In this document: one piece after another, positions 22,401 through 33,300 of the stretch
Numbering within the stretch: the first letter of the stretch is position 1
Layout of the letters: each line of letters begins with the position of its first letter
IMG/VR virus record: IMGVR_UViG_3300028025_003046
Coordinates: 1-39,811 of that record
Reading direction: 5' to 3' (one strand)
Origin: a virus
DNA length: 39,811 bases
Program-made: the position numbers and the translations under genes
The notes under the pieces: model-generated
The model's input: the letters and a program-made list of their open reading frames with translations, nothing else
Told to the model about the DNA's origin: nothing
Database searches by the model: none

Positions 22401-23939
22401 GCTAATACGACATTGGAAGTTGTTGTCACCGCTGCCGCTGTATTCGATTAACTGGATGCTCGAAGTTTGGGTATAGCCATAGCTAATAACGTATTTCTTC
22501 TTAAGACCCCGAGAATAGTACTTTTCATACAGTTCAACTTCAAATGGCCCGCTACCGCCATTCCAGTCGTTAAAATCAATGGCTATGCGGGCTATTTCAA
22601 AAGTTCGTGCTTGACTGCCCGAAGCCCCTAGGTCATTCCAAAAGAATTGTTTTATAGTACTATTCGGACCAGAAAAAGAAGTACTATCATATCCATCTAA
22701 AAGATTAGAGTCTGCTGCTTTTCCACTCGTAGTTAAATACCCTGACAAAGCAGAACTAGTAATATACCCACTAGGATTACTAGAGTTATAAGGAATATAC
22801 CCCAATGCAGTAGTAACCATTCCAGAAGTAATACCCGAAATATAACCGCTAGGGTTAGTGGAGTTATATGGAGTAAATCCAAGAGCAGTAGTTACATTTG
22901 AACTAGTAATGCCTGTAATATACCCATTAGGATTAGTAGCATTATAGGGAGTAAACCCTAAAGCCCCCGTAACATCTGCAGAGCCAATAGTAACTGCACC
23001 AGTACGGCTATTAACACTAGTAACTCCACCAGTAACTGTAATAACACCAGTGGTGGAATCATATGAACCAGATCCAGTAACAGAGATTGCTGAACGAGCT
23101 TGAGCTACTGTAATATAGTTGTTTGGGTTAGTAGCATTATAAGGTGTAAACCCTAATGCTGTTGTAACCATTCCAGACGTAATGCCGCTAATATATCCAC
23201 TTGGATTAGTAGCATTATAAGGCGTAAACCCTAATGCACCAGTAACATCTGCTGAACTCAGAGTAATAGCACCAGTGCGAGTATTAAAGCTAGTTACACC
23301 ACCAACAATGTTAATAACACCAGTGGTTGAGTTGTATGAACCAGCACCAGTAACGCTAATAGATGCCCTAGCACGAGCATCCGTGAAATAAAGATTTGTT
23401 CCCTCTACAATACCTGAAGTACTGGGGGTTGTATAACTAAACACACCTGTTGCAGAGTTATAGCTTAGGTCACCAGAGGCACTAACCGCACCTCTAGCTA
23501 AAGTATCCGTATATTGTGTAATAGTAGTGCTAATAGCACCAGTAGTAGAATTATAACTAATCCCAGTACTGGCACTTAGAGCACCTCTAGCACGAGCATC
23601 TGTATAGTAAAGGTTAGTACCCTCACTAATTCCTGATGTCGAAGGAGTTGTATAGCTGAAAACACCAGTTGCTGAATTGTAACTGAGGCTTCCAGAAGCA
23701 CTTACAGATGCCCGAGCCCGAGCATCCGTAAAGTACAAGTTTGTATTCTCTACAATATTTGCAGTTGTAGGTTTATTTAGTAAGTCTGCATAGGAGCCAC
23801 TTGTAGCTACGGCATGCAAGCCTAGGGCGGCCTTAGCATCAGCTTGTGAGCCTCCGCCAGTACCGCCATAAGCAATGCCTAGTACACCACTAGAATCTGT
23901 GCCTTCTGCTAACTTAGATAAATTACGTGGTATACTCAT
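19446..23939 (-). CDS. Tail fibre with C-terminal S74 self-cleaving chaperone, 1497 aa
   Basis: The N-terminus (MSIPRNLSKLAEG, GIAYGGTGGGSQADAKAALG) is a fibre attachment type. It is followed by repeats of NLYFTDARAR, SYNSATGVFSYTTPSTSGI and GALGFTPYN, then Gly/Asn/Ser-rich beta modules (HAGNY, ALPLSGGTVTG, FYDSNDTNYYVDP). Residues 1387-1497 are an intramolecular chaperone of the S74 peptidase type. SDMRLKK supplies the Ser1387/Lys1392 dyad, LPEIV and LLVEAIKEQ follow, and a terminal coiled coil closes the domain. Cleavage is expected just before Ser1387, releasing the chaperone after trimerisation. It should bind host surface glycans or proteins. Confidence 0.92.
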   Translation of the reverse strand: MSIPRNLSKLAEGTDSSGVLGIAYGGTGGGSQADAKAALGLHAVATSGSYADLLNKPTTANIVENTNLYFTDARARASVSASGSLSYNSATGVFSYTTPSTSGISEGTNLYYTDARARGALSASTGISYNSTTGAISTTITQYTDTLARGAVSASGDLSYNSATGVFSYTTPSTSGIVEGTNLYFTDARARASISVTGAGSYNSTTGVINIVGGVTSFNTRTGAITLSSADVTGALGFTPYNATNPSGYISGITSGMVTTALGFTPYNATNPNNYITVAQARSAISVTGSGSYDSTTGVITVTGGVTSVNSRTGAVTIGSADVTGALGFTPYNATNPNGYITGITSSNVTTALGFTPYNSTNPSGYISGITSGMVTTALGYIPYNSSNPSGYITSSALSGYLTTSGKAADSNLLDGYDSTSFSGPNSTIKQFFWNDLGASGSQARTFEIARIAIDFNDWNGGSGPFEVELYEKYYSRGLKKKYVISYGYTQTSSIQLIEYSGSGDNNFQCRISSPVQVSGDNYYISVFVDVRHYAGVDVRVTTNRTTTTSNPPSAGTTFINSAPTPTNISDFSSDSTVNFASTSNVQITGNQLLHAGNYSSYALPLSGGTVTGQVTLSANGNQLSFVRADGTTPNWTFHGWSGGLNIYSSVASTVYIGRDGPGTSLDVFNGSLTQGGNQVLHAGNYTGFNSIIRALGYPSSSNDWNSLGNGYQNSIIQVDPSNFSSTTNGPTAASYTYGTLLNFAAMSSSQAQIFISHAGNDLIFRGGWNGNAWQTWNKVLTNQNYNSYSPTLTGGNASGTWGINITGNAGSVTNGLTTSNYTSYAPNISQLTAGYSVSNFDAIKAPGLYQYDGSMTSTPNGRANYRSIEIGSSGRYSQIALPWDQDGMWFRRQTGSDWSAWREVLHSSNYSSYAVPLSGGTMSGRLTISPGWTTSGRNYSNEWIEFGGYSGLYSPQNGAHFYPNNGTYGGWRSAGSRNGWHGIEFDSSNGNTVLMIGSDGNTSGFHNNNSGWQFRWASGELHVYKNSYGGGTDAIVLDAANYTNYSPGSGSTWTFGNIYANNWFRSNSSGNGMYNQATGQHWYSDDSAYWNMGGNNGGQGIRFRDTHNGTVRGYVYYDTGNSIGFLNNNGNWRLRVVGGDYTLADGSSMRAPLFYDSNDTNYYVDPASTSSLKLLNVAGYSIGCSATIDLTGYDQNTYYPVGISLSASQTTRIKINVGLNSSSTPSWSTHPAGFTLVMDWENNGGGWGTTTQQRQINAFTYGWSNVNPCGGISQNNQASLEFVYLRGGGRYFVQVSGLDTSISLYANGYDYGGTSHYARTSILNDVWSSATGSGVSVAECRASTIRASSNSFSPIYYHNTDTGYYLAPNDTGTSLRVAGNITAYYSDMRLKKYLGKIENAKHKVCQLEGFYYEANELAQSFGYKPKREVGVSAQAVQSVLPEIVTDAPINSNYLTIDYERLTPLLVEAIKEQDNEIVDLKTRVAQLEALIEKLIKE

Positions 23940-23969
23940 TAAGTACCTCTTTTGGTTTTGTTGTTAACC

Positions 23970-24335
23970 TTATGCAGGTGTTGAAGCAGGTGTCTCCACA
24001 GGAGGTGCCCAAGGCATCTGAGCCTCGGTGATTGGATTGTGCTTCTCATCAATCTGCTTTTGAATTTGAGCATTTACGTGCTCTTCGTAACCGCCAACAA
24101 CTACGGCTTTAATCCAGTTCAGAATGATCTCTTCAGTTAGTTCTGAGAATGGAATAAAGGTTGAACCTTCAGGCATGGTTGTTGAAGTAAATGGGGTTGC
24201 TCCCGAGAAAGTACCCTCGTGTCCATCCTCATCTACACCAGTCTTGGTCCAGTAAGTTTGAACAACAGCGCTCTGATGAGCACCTTCGGTTTTTGTCTTT
24301 AAGGAAGTAACTTTCCATGTGTATGTAACGGCCAT
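23970..24335 (-). CDS. Fibre-associated accessory protein A, 121 aa (paralogue of 19085-19444)
   Basis: It begins MAVTYTWKVTSLKTKTEG and contains TYWTKTGVDEDG, TFIPFSELTEEIILNWIKAV and the C-terminal MPWAPPVETPASTP. The family is common next to phage tail fibres, and its role is not settled. It lies between the two fibre genes with AGGAG before the ATG (TAGGAGAAAATT). Its paralogue follows the second fibre, so each fibre seems to have its own partner. Confidence 0.78.
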   Translation of the reverse strand: MAVTYTWKVTSLKTKTEGAHQSAVVQTYWTKTGVDEDGHEGTFSGATPFTSTTMPEGSTFIPFSELTEEIILNWIKAVVVGGYEEHVNAQIQKQIDEKHNPITEAQMPWAPPVETPASTPA

Positions 24336-24366
24336 AATTTTCTCCTAAAATTGGCTATAGTAAAAG

Positions 24367-27300
24367 TTAGCGGTTTGCTAACAAGGATTTGACTAGTGAT
24401 TTTAACTCATCTAGTTCTAATTGTTGTTGATTTAGTTTAGACTTTAGATCTACGACTTCTTGGTTTTGTTCCTTTAAGGCTTCAACCAGCAACGCTGAAA
24501 AACCACGATCTCGTAATGAAAGATATCCATCATCACCTTTACGAACCATTGCTGGAAGGATTTCCTGAACTTCATCGGCAATAAAACCAATATCTTCAGA
24601 TAGTCCTACATATTCATGCTCTCTAGAATCTTCTTTCCAAGTAAATGTGCAACCTTGAAGTTGTAGTACTTTATTTAGAGCGCCTGTTATCGGTTGGATA
24701 TTTTCCTTTAACCTACGATCAGATGGTGAACCATATGCTGTAATGTTTCCACGAGCAATTAGATTTCCAGAATGATCTAAATTTAACATTATTAGATTTT
24801 GTGTGCCACTCCAAAATGTTAAATCATCTGTAGAGTTTATACCTGTATAACCAAGTGCCCAGTTTCCAGGACCAGACGCACCACTTCGATTCCAACGAAT
24901 ACCACCCCATGTTCCAGCAGTGGGTACATTAATTCGGATACCTTCACCCCAAGACTCACTTCGTGCGGTTAATTCAATATTGCCGTTAACAATCATTGAC
25001 TTACCTGCGGAAGATGGGTCTAAGTAAAAACCAGTGCTGTTGCTGTCGTAAATAATACTCGAATACAACGCACCACCGCCTTGATTGGCATCAAACAATG
25101 GAACTAATCGATTTGCACCATATAAATCTATGCCGCCATAGAAGTTGCCATCTGTGTAAACATCGATATAACCACTAGTGGAACTAAAACCAAAACGGCT
25201 GTTGCCGCCAGTAAATTGATATCCGGGATAACCACCCGTACCTGCCCAAAGTCCGGTGTCAAACATATATGCGTCACTACCGCCAAACTGTAATCCGTTT
25301 GCGCGGACGACATACAAACGAGATACGCTATTTGGATCGCAATAATAGGCAGTGTCGTTGCTGTCGTAAAAGATTGGTGCTCGGCTGCTTGTTCTAGATT
25401 GGGAATTGCCGCTTTTGTCAATCCACATATCATTATTGTTCCACGCGCCAATAGTAGTTCCGTTAGCTCCGTCCAAATTGATTGAGCCAGCAGATGTACT
25501 TTGTAACGTACCGCTTTGCCATGCAGTTGAAAATACATGGATGGTTTGGTTATTGGTGCCAGCTTGATAGCAGCGGCCAACTACAGCGTAGTCTCCTGCA
25601 CCGCCACCATAGTTAATAAATAAACCAGTGTTAGCCCCACTGTTACCAATGGTCACATTTCCTGCGGCATTCATTGAAGTGCCGGTACTGCTTGGGTCTA
25701 AATAATAGGCAGTGTTGTTGCTATCGTAGAAGATTGGTGCTCTTGAAGAACCACTAGCAAACACATTACCACTAGTATCGATTCCACAAACACTAGCACT
25801 AACAGCCTCAGAGTAAAAATGAAAATCTGCCGAGCCAACTATTACGTTAGCTGTTCGTTTACCAACATACCAGCTATTACCAGAACCACCATTATAACGC
25901 ACCATAGCTTCGTAGCCGTTGCCGGGGTTGATAAACAAGTACTTGTGCGAAGATCCCGTAATAGTTAAATCGAAAAGGTTTGATGTGCTACGTGGGTCTG
26001 TATAGTATCCAGTATCATTACTGTCGTAGAAAATTGGTGCGCGAAAACTCCCCAATGCTTCTACATATCCGTTGTAAGTTCTTTGTTGCCAAGCGTCTGC
26101 ATAGCGAATCTCAAAGCGATCCGAGTACCCTAGTAATGAAGTTGTAGGCGTTCCTGATGTGCCTGAAGCGCTGAACGCAATAACAGAAGCACCATTTGGC
26201 GCATTAAACAAGCGAATGTTTTCGTTATAATTGCCAGAGTTTGTGCCGTTATTGATCCAAACAGAACCGTTGCTAAAGGTGCCTCGGGGTAGGTTTACGT
26301 TTCCAACATGGTCAATCGACATTGAAGTCTTTGAGCCTGTTGCAAACGAATCGGTCGTACCAAAATACATCTTGGTGCCATAAGAACCAGATGACTGAAC
26401 GTAAATGCCCGCTTGTGCGTTAGTTCCTGACCAACCCCACGTAATACCTTGCGCATTATCAGTAGAACTAGACCCAGAAAAAGCAATGCCATACGTTGCT
26501 AAACCGGGCGTTGTAGTATTAATCCCCGCTACATGACTAGATTGAATTCCAGTTGATGACGAGGTAGAAACAGAAGTAGAAGAACCGCCAGCATTACCAG
26601 TGATATTGATACCCCAAGTGCCTGAAGCATTACCTCCCGTTAAACTAGGAGCATAGGAGTTGTAATTACCATCATGTAAAATAGTTCTCCAAGATTGATT
26701 AGTACCATTTACTTTACGCCTAAAGGATAAAATATCTGATCCAAAATCTAATGCAATAGTTCCTGAATAATAAGTTTCAGCATCTCCATGAGACATACGT
26801 AATGCGTAATGCCAATTGCTATTTGGATTAATGTCAGGGCGGTCATAAATTTGCCAATATTGAAGTGCACTACCTTTTGAACTTGTATCGCTGCTCAATT
26901 GCAACGAGCTACTAGCATTACCTGAGACGCTAATACCCCAAGTACCCGAAGCACCGCCACCTGTTAGTGTAGGTGCATAAGAATTATAGTTACTTGCATG
27001 AAGGATTGCATTGCCTCCAGCAGTCGGAGTGTTTCTAAAGTTAGCAATACCAGTTGCAGCACTTATTGAAAGTTCATTTTGACCAGAGCTGTAGTTGTAT
27101 AACCCAAAAGCATTAGAACTATTATAAATTTCCCATTTATTTACACCACTATGACGTAGAAAGATTCCGGCTGTTGGTCCTGATGTAGCATCAATAATTA
27201 ATTGATTATCATTACCTGTTATAGTAACCGGCCCTGCAACTGTACCACCGCTAAGGGGCAATGCGTAAGAGCTGTAATTACTAGCATGAAGTACTTGGTT

Positions 27301-30300
27301 TCCAGCTTGCGTTAAAGCACCAGCAAAATTAGCACTTCCATTAGCAAGAGAAATCCAAGCTTGTAGCGCACTAGTACCCCCTCCAATAAAACCAAGAGAG
27401 TTTGCTGGCAAACCGCTTACGGCTGAATCAATTTGTCTATGATAAATACCCCAGTTACTACCTGTGTCTGCGGAATCTAAATAAATCCAAGCATCTCGGT
27501 CACCGAGTGGACTATATAAATACACATTAGAGGCTGGATTTACCGTTGTGTATGTGTTTAAAACTAAACTGTTTACGCCCCGAATCCGAGTAGCAGTCAA
27601 ATCACCACTCATCGTACCGCCACTTAAAGGCAAAGCGTAAGAGTTGTAATTCCCAGCATGAAGGATGTTGTTATTATTAATAAAAGCAAATGAGCCATCA
27701 GCAGCGATACGTGTTGACAAACTGCCATCAGCCTTACGCAACAATAATTCACCAACATTCGTAGAAAACCAAATACCTGAATAATTTTCGTATCCAGAAG
27801 TTCTTGAGTATACACCCCAGGAGCTAGAATCCGTAGTAGTAAGAACAGGGCCAGTTAATGTACCACCAGATAATGGTAAATAGGAGCTTAACGCAGAACT
27901 TGTAATATACCCACTTGGATTAGTAGCATTATAAGGTGTAAACCCTAAAGCTGTTGTTACATTAGAGCTAGTAATCTCACCTCTAATTGTAGCAGAACTC
28001 TTGTTTTCTACACTACCTAGACCAACATCTGAGTTGTTTAAAGTTACAACGCCTGTCTTACCCGCAACTGAATCTACAGCACCACTAGTAATATAAATGT
28101 AGGTAGTTCCAGACCAACGATAAGTTTTGTTAGTGTCTAACGCTACATAAATCTTTCCAGTAGTTCCTGCTCCGGGAAATGAAGCTAAGTTAGTGTACTC
28201 AAGTACATCATCGACATAGCTAGGCAATTGACTTGCAGGTACTAAACCTGATCCATCAAGACTAGCGTAGCCATTGGCATTACCTTTGTTAGCAACATTT
28301 TCAGGACTATACCCTAATGCTGTTGTTACATTGCCAGAAGTAATTCCAGAAATGTAGCCATTTGGGTTAGTACTATTATAAGGTGTAAAGCCAAGAGCAC
28401 CAGTAACATCGCCTGAAGTTAAACTAATTGCACCTGTACGAGTATTAAAACTTGTCACTCCTCCAACAATATTAATTACCCCAGTACCAGAATCATAAGA
28501 TCCTGCACCTGTAACCGAAATTGCAGAACGAGCACCAGCAGTAGTAATATAGCTGGATGGGTTAGTAGCAGGGTATGCACCAAGATTAGTTAGGGCACCA
28601 CTTGCTGTAGTAGCTCCTGTACCCCCATTAATAATTGGTAGAGCACCTGTTACATTTCCAACATCCACTAAAGACCAAGAAGTTTCTGTACCATTTGTAT
28701 TTAAAAACTTATTTGCATTAGTTGTTTGAGAAGGCAATAAACTAGCCTTTACTGCAGCAGATACGGTTCTAACATTATCCACATGTAAATACTGTGGATG
28801 ATCGTCATCACTGAGACCTGATAAGTTAGAATGATCATTTACAGCAGCAGCAGAGACACCTGCAGATTGTACAGCCCTAAGATCGTAGATTTCTCTTAAT
28901 CTTGCATTTGGAGTATTATCGTATCCATCATTTCCCTGGAAAATAAGTTTATATAAAGGTCTAAACTCAAGAGAGGGGAAGTTAGTTAATATCAGTTCTT
29001 CAAACTTTGCAGATTGAGCATTAGATAATGTAGTTAGGTTTGATTGGCTGATAATAGCCATAACAGGATGGTTAAGGTTATTAGTCGCAATAATCCAAGA
29101 ACAGGTATAATCATTATTAAGTACATCTGCTGTTAGCCACACTCCTCCAGAATAATAGTTATACTGAGGTCTGGCAGTACCCTGTTTTAAAGGATAGTCT
29201 GTCGCAGTATCTAAAATCCATTCGGAAGCACCACTAAGACGCAATACAGGAATCTTTGCAGGAAACAATAGATTTTGTGTCCAGGTATTTTGAGTAGGTG
29301 TTGCTGTTGAAACAACATTAATTTCTAAGTCTTCATCAAAGAATGTACCACTCTCAATACTAATCTGTGCATCTGAATTAAGGTCACCTGTACCAGATAG
29401 AGTATAACCATTTGCTGCAAATCCACTAGCAATAACTGCTCCACGAGTTCTATGTAAGTACTCATGGGTAGCCCAATCTAGGGTTGTACCATGTCTTTCA
29501 TCAGCAAAGTATGTAGCTTGTCCAGTTGTTGCATTCCAATAAACATAAGATACTGGAGTATCAGTGTCCCAAGTAAAGTAGGTAGTTTTATAAGATAATA
29601 CACCTAAGCTACTATAGTAAATATAATATAAGGCTGTTGTATTAGGTAAAGTTATTGTTTGTGCAGTTGAAACTACATTCTTAACACCTTTACACCATAC
29701 TTCAAAAGAACCACCTACTGGGCTAATTGTAAATACTCTAGTAGTTGAATTAAATGAAATACTAGAATCATTTTTATTAACAAAACCAATTGGCTCTTTA
29801 GTCGCTGAAACAATATTGTCAATTAGAGCACCTTGAGCAGCAGTAGCATAAGCCGTGCTGTCTGTTGTAGCCGCAGTACCCAATCCAAGATTAGTTCTTG
29901 CGCCAGCAGCTGTAGTGGCTCCTGTACCTCCCGATTCAATATCAACAGTACCAATAATGTTTTCAGCAAGTACTTGACCAACACCATAAACATTATAAAC
30001 CAAGGCATCAACTGCCGCTCCTGCACTGGCAGGTACAGTTAGTGTAAATGAAGTTTCATTGGTTGCTGTGTAGTCTGAAGTTTTTAACAATACACCGTTA
30101 ACATAAACTTGAATTGAACCTAGTGGATAAGTTACATTAAATGTAGTCTGTCCAGCAGTAGCTGTAAAGCTTGTACGTGTATAGGCACTTGTAGGTAAAT
30201 TAACTGTTGCCCAATAAGCTGCTGTACCATCAGTTCTCAGGAACTTATCAGCATGAGTAGCTTGTGGGGGCAAAGCATCTACAGTAGCCCAAGAAGCATT

Positions 30301-33300
30301 TGTTCCGTCTGTTGTTAAAAATTGTCCATTATGAGTTGCCTGTGTAGGTAACGCATTAATTGTTTTATTTTTCCATGTACTAGTGGCTGATTCATATTCT
30401 AGAATCTGGCCATTAGTGGCCGAAGTAATTGTTACATCTGTTAAGCCGTCTAAGTTATATCCATTAGCTAAAGCTGAAGTACCAAGACCTAGATTAGATC
30501 TTGCTGTTACAACGTTAGTCAACTCTGAAAGATTATTACTAGCAAGTAAATAACCATCACCAGACATATAAGCGGCAACCCATGCAGTACCTGTATAAAC
30601 TCTCATTCCTTGAAGAGTAGTGTTAAAGTACAATGCACCAACAACTAAGGTGTTACCATCGTTGTCTAATGTTGGATTAGAAGCTTTTTCGCCTAGATAT
30701 TTATCGTCAAAATTGTCAAAAGCAGCTAGAGCTTGATCACGAGCAGCTTCAGCGGCAAGTTTAGCGGATCCTGCAGCAGTGGCACTATTAGCCGCACTGG
30801 TAGCAGATGTATTTGCATTAATAGCTGAAATATTTGCAGCACTTGCAGAAGTACTAGCGGAAGAAGCAGAAGCTGCAGCATTACTAGCTTGGGTACTCGC
30901 AGTTGTAGCTGAGGTGCTTGCATTACTAGCGGAAGTACTTGCAGCTGTTGCTGAGTTACTAGCATTAGTTGCTTGTGTACTCGCAGTATTAGCCGATGCA
31001 GTGGCACTAGTAGCAGAATTAGCCGCACTAGTAGCAGAGGCGCTTGCCTCATCAGCTTTAGTGCTTGCCGTATTTGCATAACCAGTAACGGTAGTAACTG
31101 TATTTGCAGCAGCAATAGAACTTGCTAAAGCATTGTCTGCATAGATTTCTGCGTTAGACTCAGAGGTATCAGCAGAGCTAGCTGAAGTAGCGGCATTAGA
31201 CGCATATGTATTTGCAGCACTAGCACTAGTAGCCGCATTAGTTTCGCTAAGAGCAGCAGCATTCGCAGAGTTACCTGCAAGAGTTGCGCTTGTACTAGCC
31301 GAAGCAGAACTTGTAGTTGCACTTGAGGCAGAGTTAGCTGCATTAGTTGCGCTAGTTGCGGCATTAGTGGCACTTGTGTTTGCACTTGTTGCGGCAGTAG
31401 TTGCTTCAGCAGCTTTAGTAGTTGCTGTTGTGGCTGATCCACTAGCACTTGTTGCAGATACACTCGCTTCACTAGCTTTGGTTGTTGCAGTAGCTGCAGC
31501 AGTTGTAGCCAATCCTTCGCTTAATGCAGATGAGGTAGCACTTGCCGCAGAGTTAGTAGCACTTGTGGCTGCATTAGTAGCGCTTGTAGAAGCTTCAGCA
31601 GCTTTGGTTGTTGCTGTATTTGCACTAGCCAGAGCATTTGCTTCGGATGTATCTGCGTTAGCTTCAGAGACACCTGCATTAGCGGCTGAAGTAGCGGCAC
31701 TAGCGGCTGAGTTAGCAGCATTAGTCGCTGAATTAGCAGACGCTAAAGCGCTATTAGCTGAATTAGTAGCTGAAGTAGCACTTGCTGTTGCGCTATTAGC
31801 AGAGTTAGTTGCTTGTGTAGTTGCTGTGGCTGCACTTGTTGCGGCATTAGTAGCACTTACTCCAGAAGCCGAAGCATATGAAGAGGCTAAGTCAGCGCTT
31901 GTTGCAGCAGCATTTTTATAGTTAAGAGCATAGTTCTCAGATGCACTAGCATTAATCTCAGAACTCTCAGCAGCATTCTCAGAGGCCAGAGCAGCATCAG
32001 CACTTGCATCAGCGGCATTAGCAGAAGTAGCGGCTTCAGCGGCTTTATTAATCGCTGTAGTAGCATAGCTCTGTGAAGTAGCAGCACTAGAGGCGGCTTG
32101 GGAAGCACTTAATGCGGCATTCTGAGAAGCCGTTTGTGCAGTAGCATCATAGAACTGCCAGCCAGTAGATGTATAAACTTTTAATTTGTTTGCTGCGCTA
32201 TTAAAGTACTCAGCACCAATCATTACTGGATCGCCATTACCGTCCAAGGTAGGATCAGCATTAAGTTCACCTAAGTAGGTACTTCTAAAGGATGCTAAAC
32301 TAGCTTCAGCGGCAGCTTGGGCAGCAGCAGCATCAGCGGCACTCTGAGCGGCTTCAGCGGCTTTTAATGTAGCTGTACTAGCTGAGGTAGATGCAGAGGT
32401 AGCACTAAGAACTGCTTGAGCAGCACTTGCAGACGCTTCTGTAGCTTTAGTTGAAGCAGTAGCAGCACTATTAGAGGCTTCAGAGGCTTTTGTTGTAGCA
32501 GTTGATGCACTAGCACTTGCTGAGTTCTTTGAGACCAAAGCATCAGCTTGACTAGCGGCAGCTGCAGTAGCACTATTAGTAGCACTTGTAGCTTGTGTAG
32601 TAGCTGTAGTAGCTGAAATAGCAGCTTGGTTAGCACTTGTGTTGGCACTTGTAGCACTATTAAGAGCAGATGTTGCACTAGATGCGGCATTGTCTTCACT
32701 GTTGTCTGCATTAGTAGCACTTGTTGCAGCACTTGCAGCACTTAAACTTGCAGCTAAGGCTTGAGCATTTGCATTAGTAGAACTTGCACCTGCACTTGTT
32801 GCAGCAGTTTGAGCTTCATTACGATACAATAAAGCATTAGCTTCTGAACTTGCAGCAGCATCCTCACTAGCTGCAGCATCAGCGGCAGAAAGCTCAGAGT
32901 CAATAGCACTGTCTTCTGAGGCATCTGCATAGTTACTTGATTCTAGGGCACTAGCTGCTGAGTTAGTTGCGCTCTGTGAAGAGGCATTAGCTTGGGCAGC
33001 AGCAGTGACTGCACTCTGAGCGGCAGCATTGGCGCTAGCACTTGCGGCACCTGCACTAATAGAAGAATTGCTTGCACTTGCGGCAGAGGCAGTAGCACTA
33101 TTAGTAGCGGAAGTAGCTGAGGTAGCTGCAGCAGCAGCAGACGCAACAGCTAGGGCTGACTTCTCAGCAATTGAAGCTAACTCATCAGAGAACTCTTGAG
33201 CTGTGCCTGTATATCCATTTTGAACAGCAATTTCGTATGCACTATAACCTTGTGCACCTTGACCACCAGTACGAGACAAAGACATTATGTAGTCAACTGT

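Noticed and set aside
24345-24366. ACTATAGCC before the 121-aa accessory gene, resembling a T7 core
   Set aside because: No likeness upstream of the core and no agreement with the motif used elsewhere in this phage.
31367-31921. Long plus-strand Ala/Val/Leu-rich frame (184 aa) and similar frames at 30779-31081
   Set aside because: They mirror the Ala/Ser/Thr codon repeats of the fibre stalk on the other strand, show no ribosome site and have an extreme composition.
30730-33150. CRISPR-like array of regular repeats
   Set aside because: Repeats are imperfect, have no unique spacers and code for the fibre stalk in one continuous frame.
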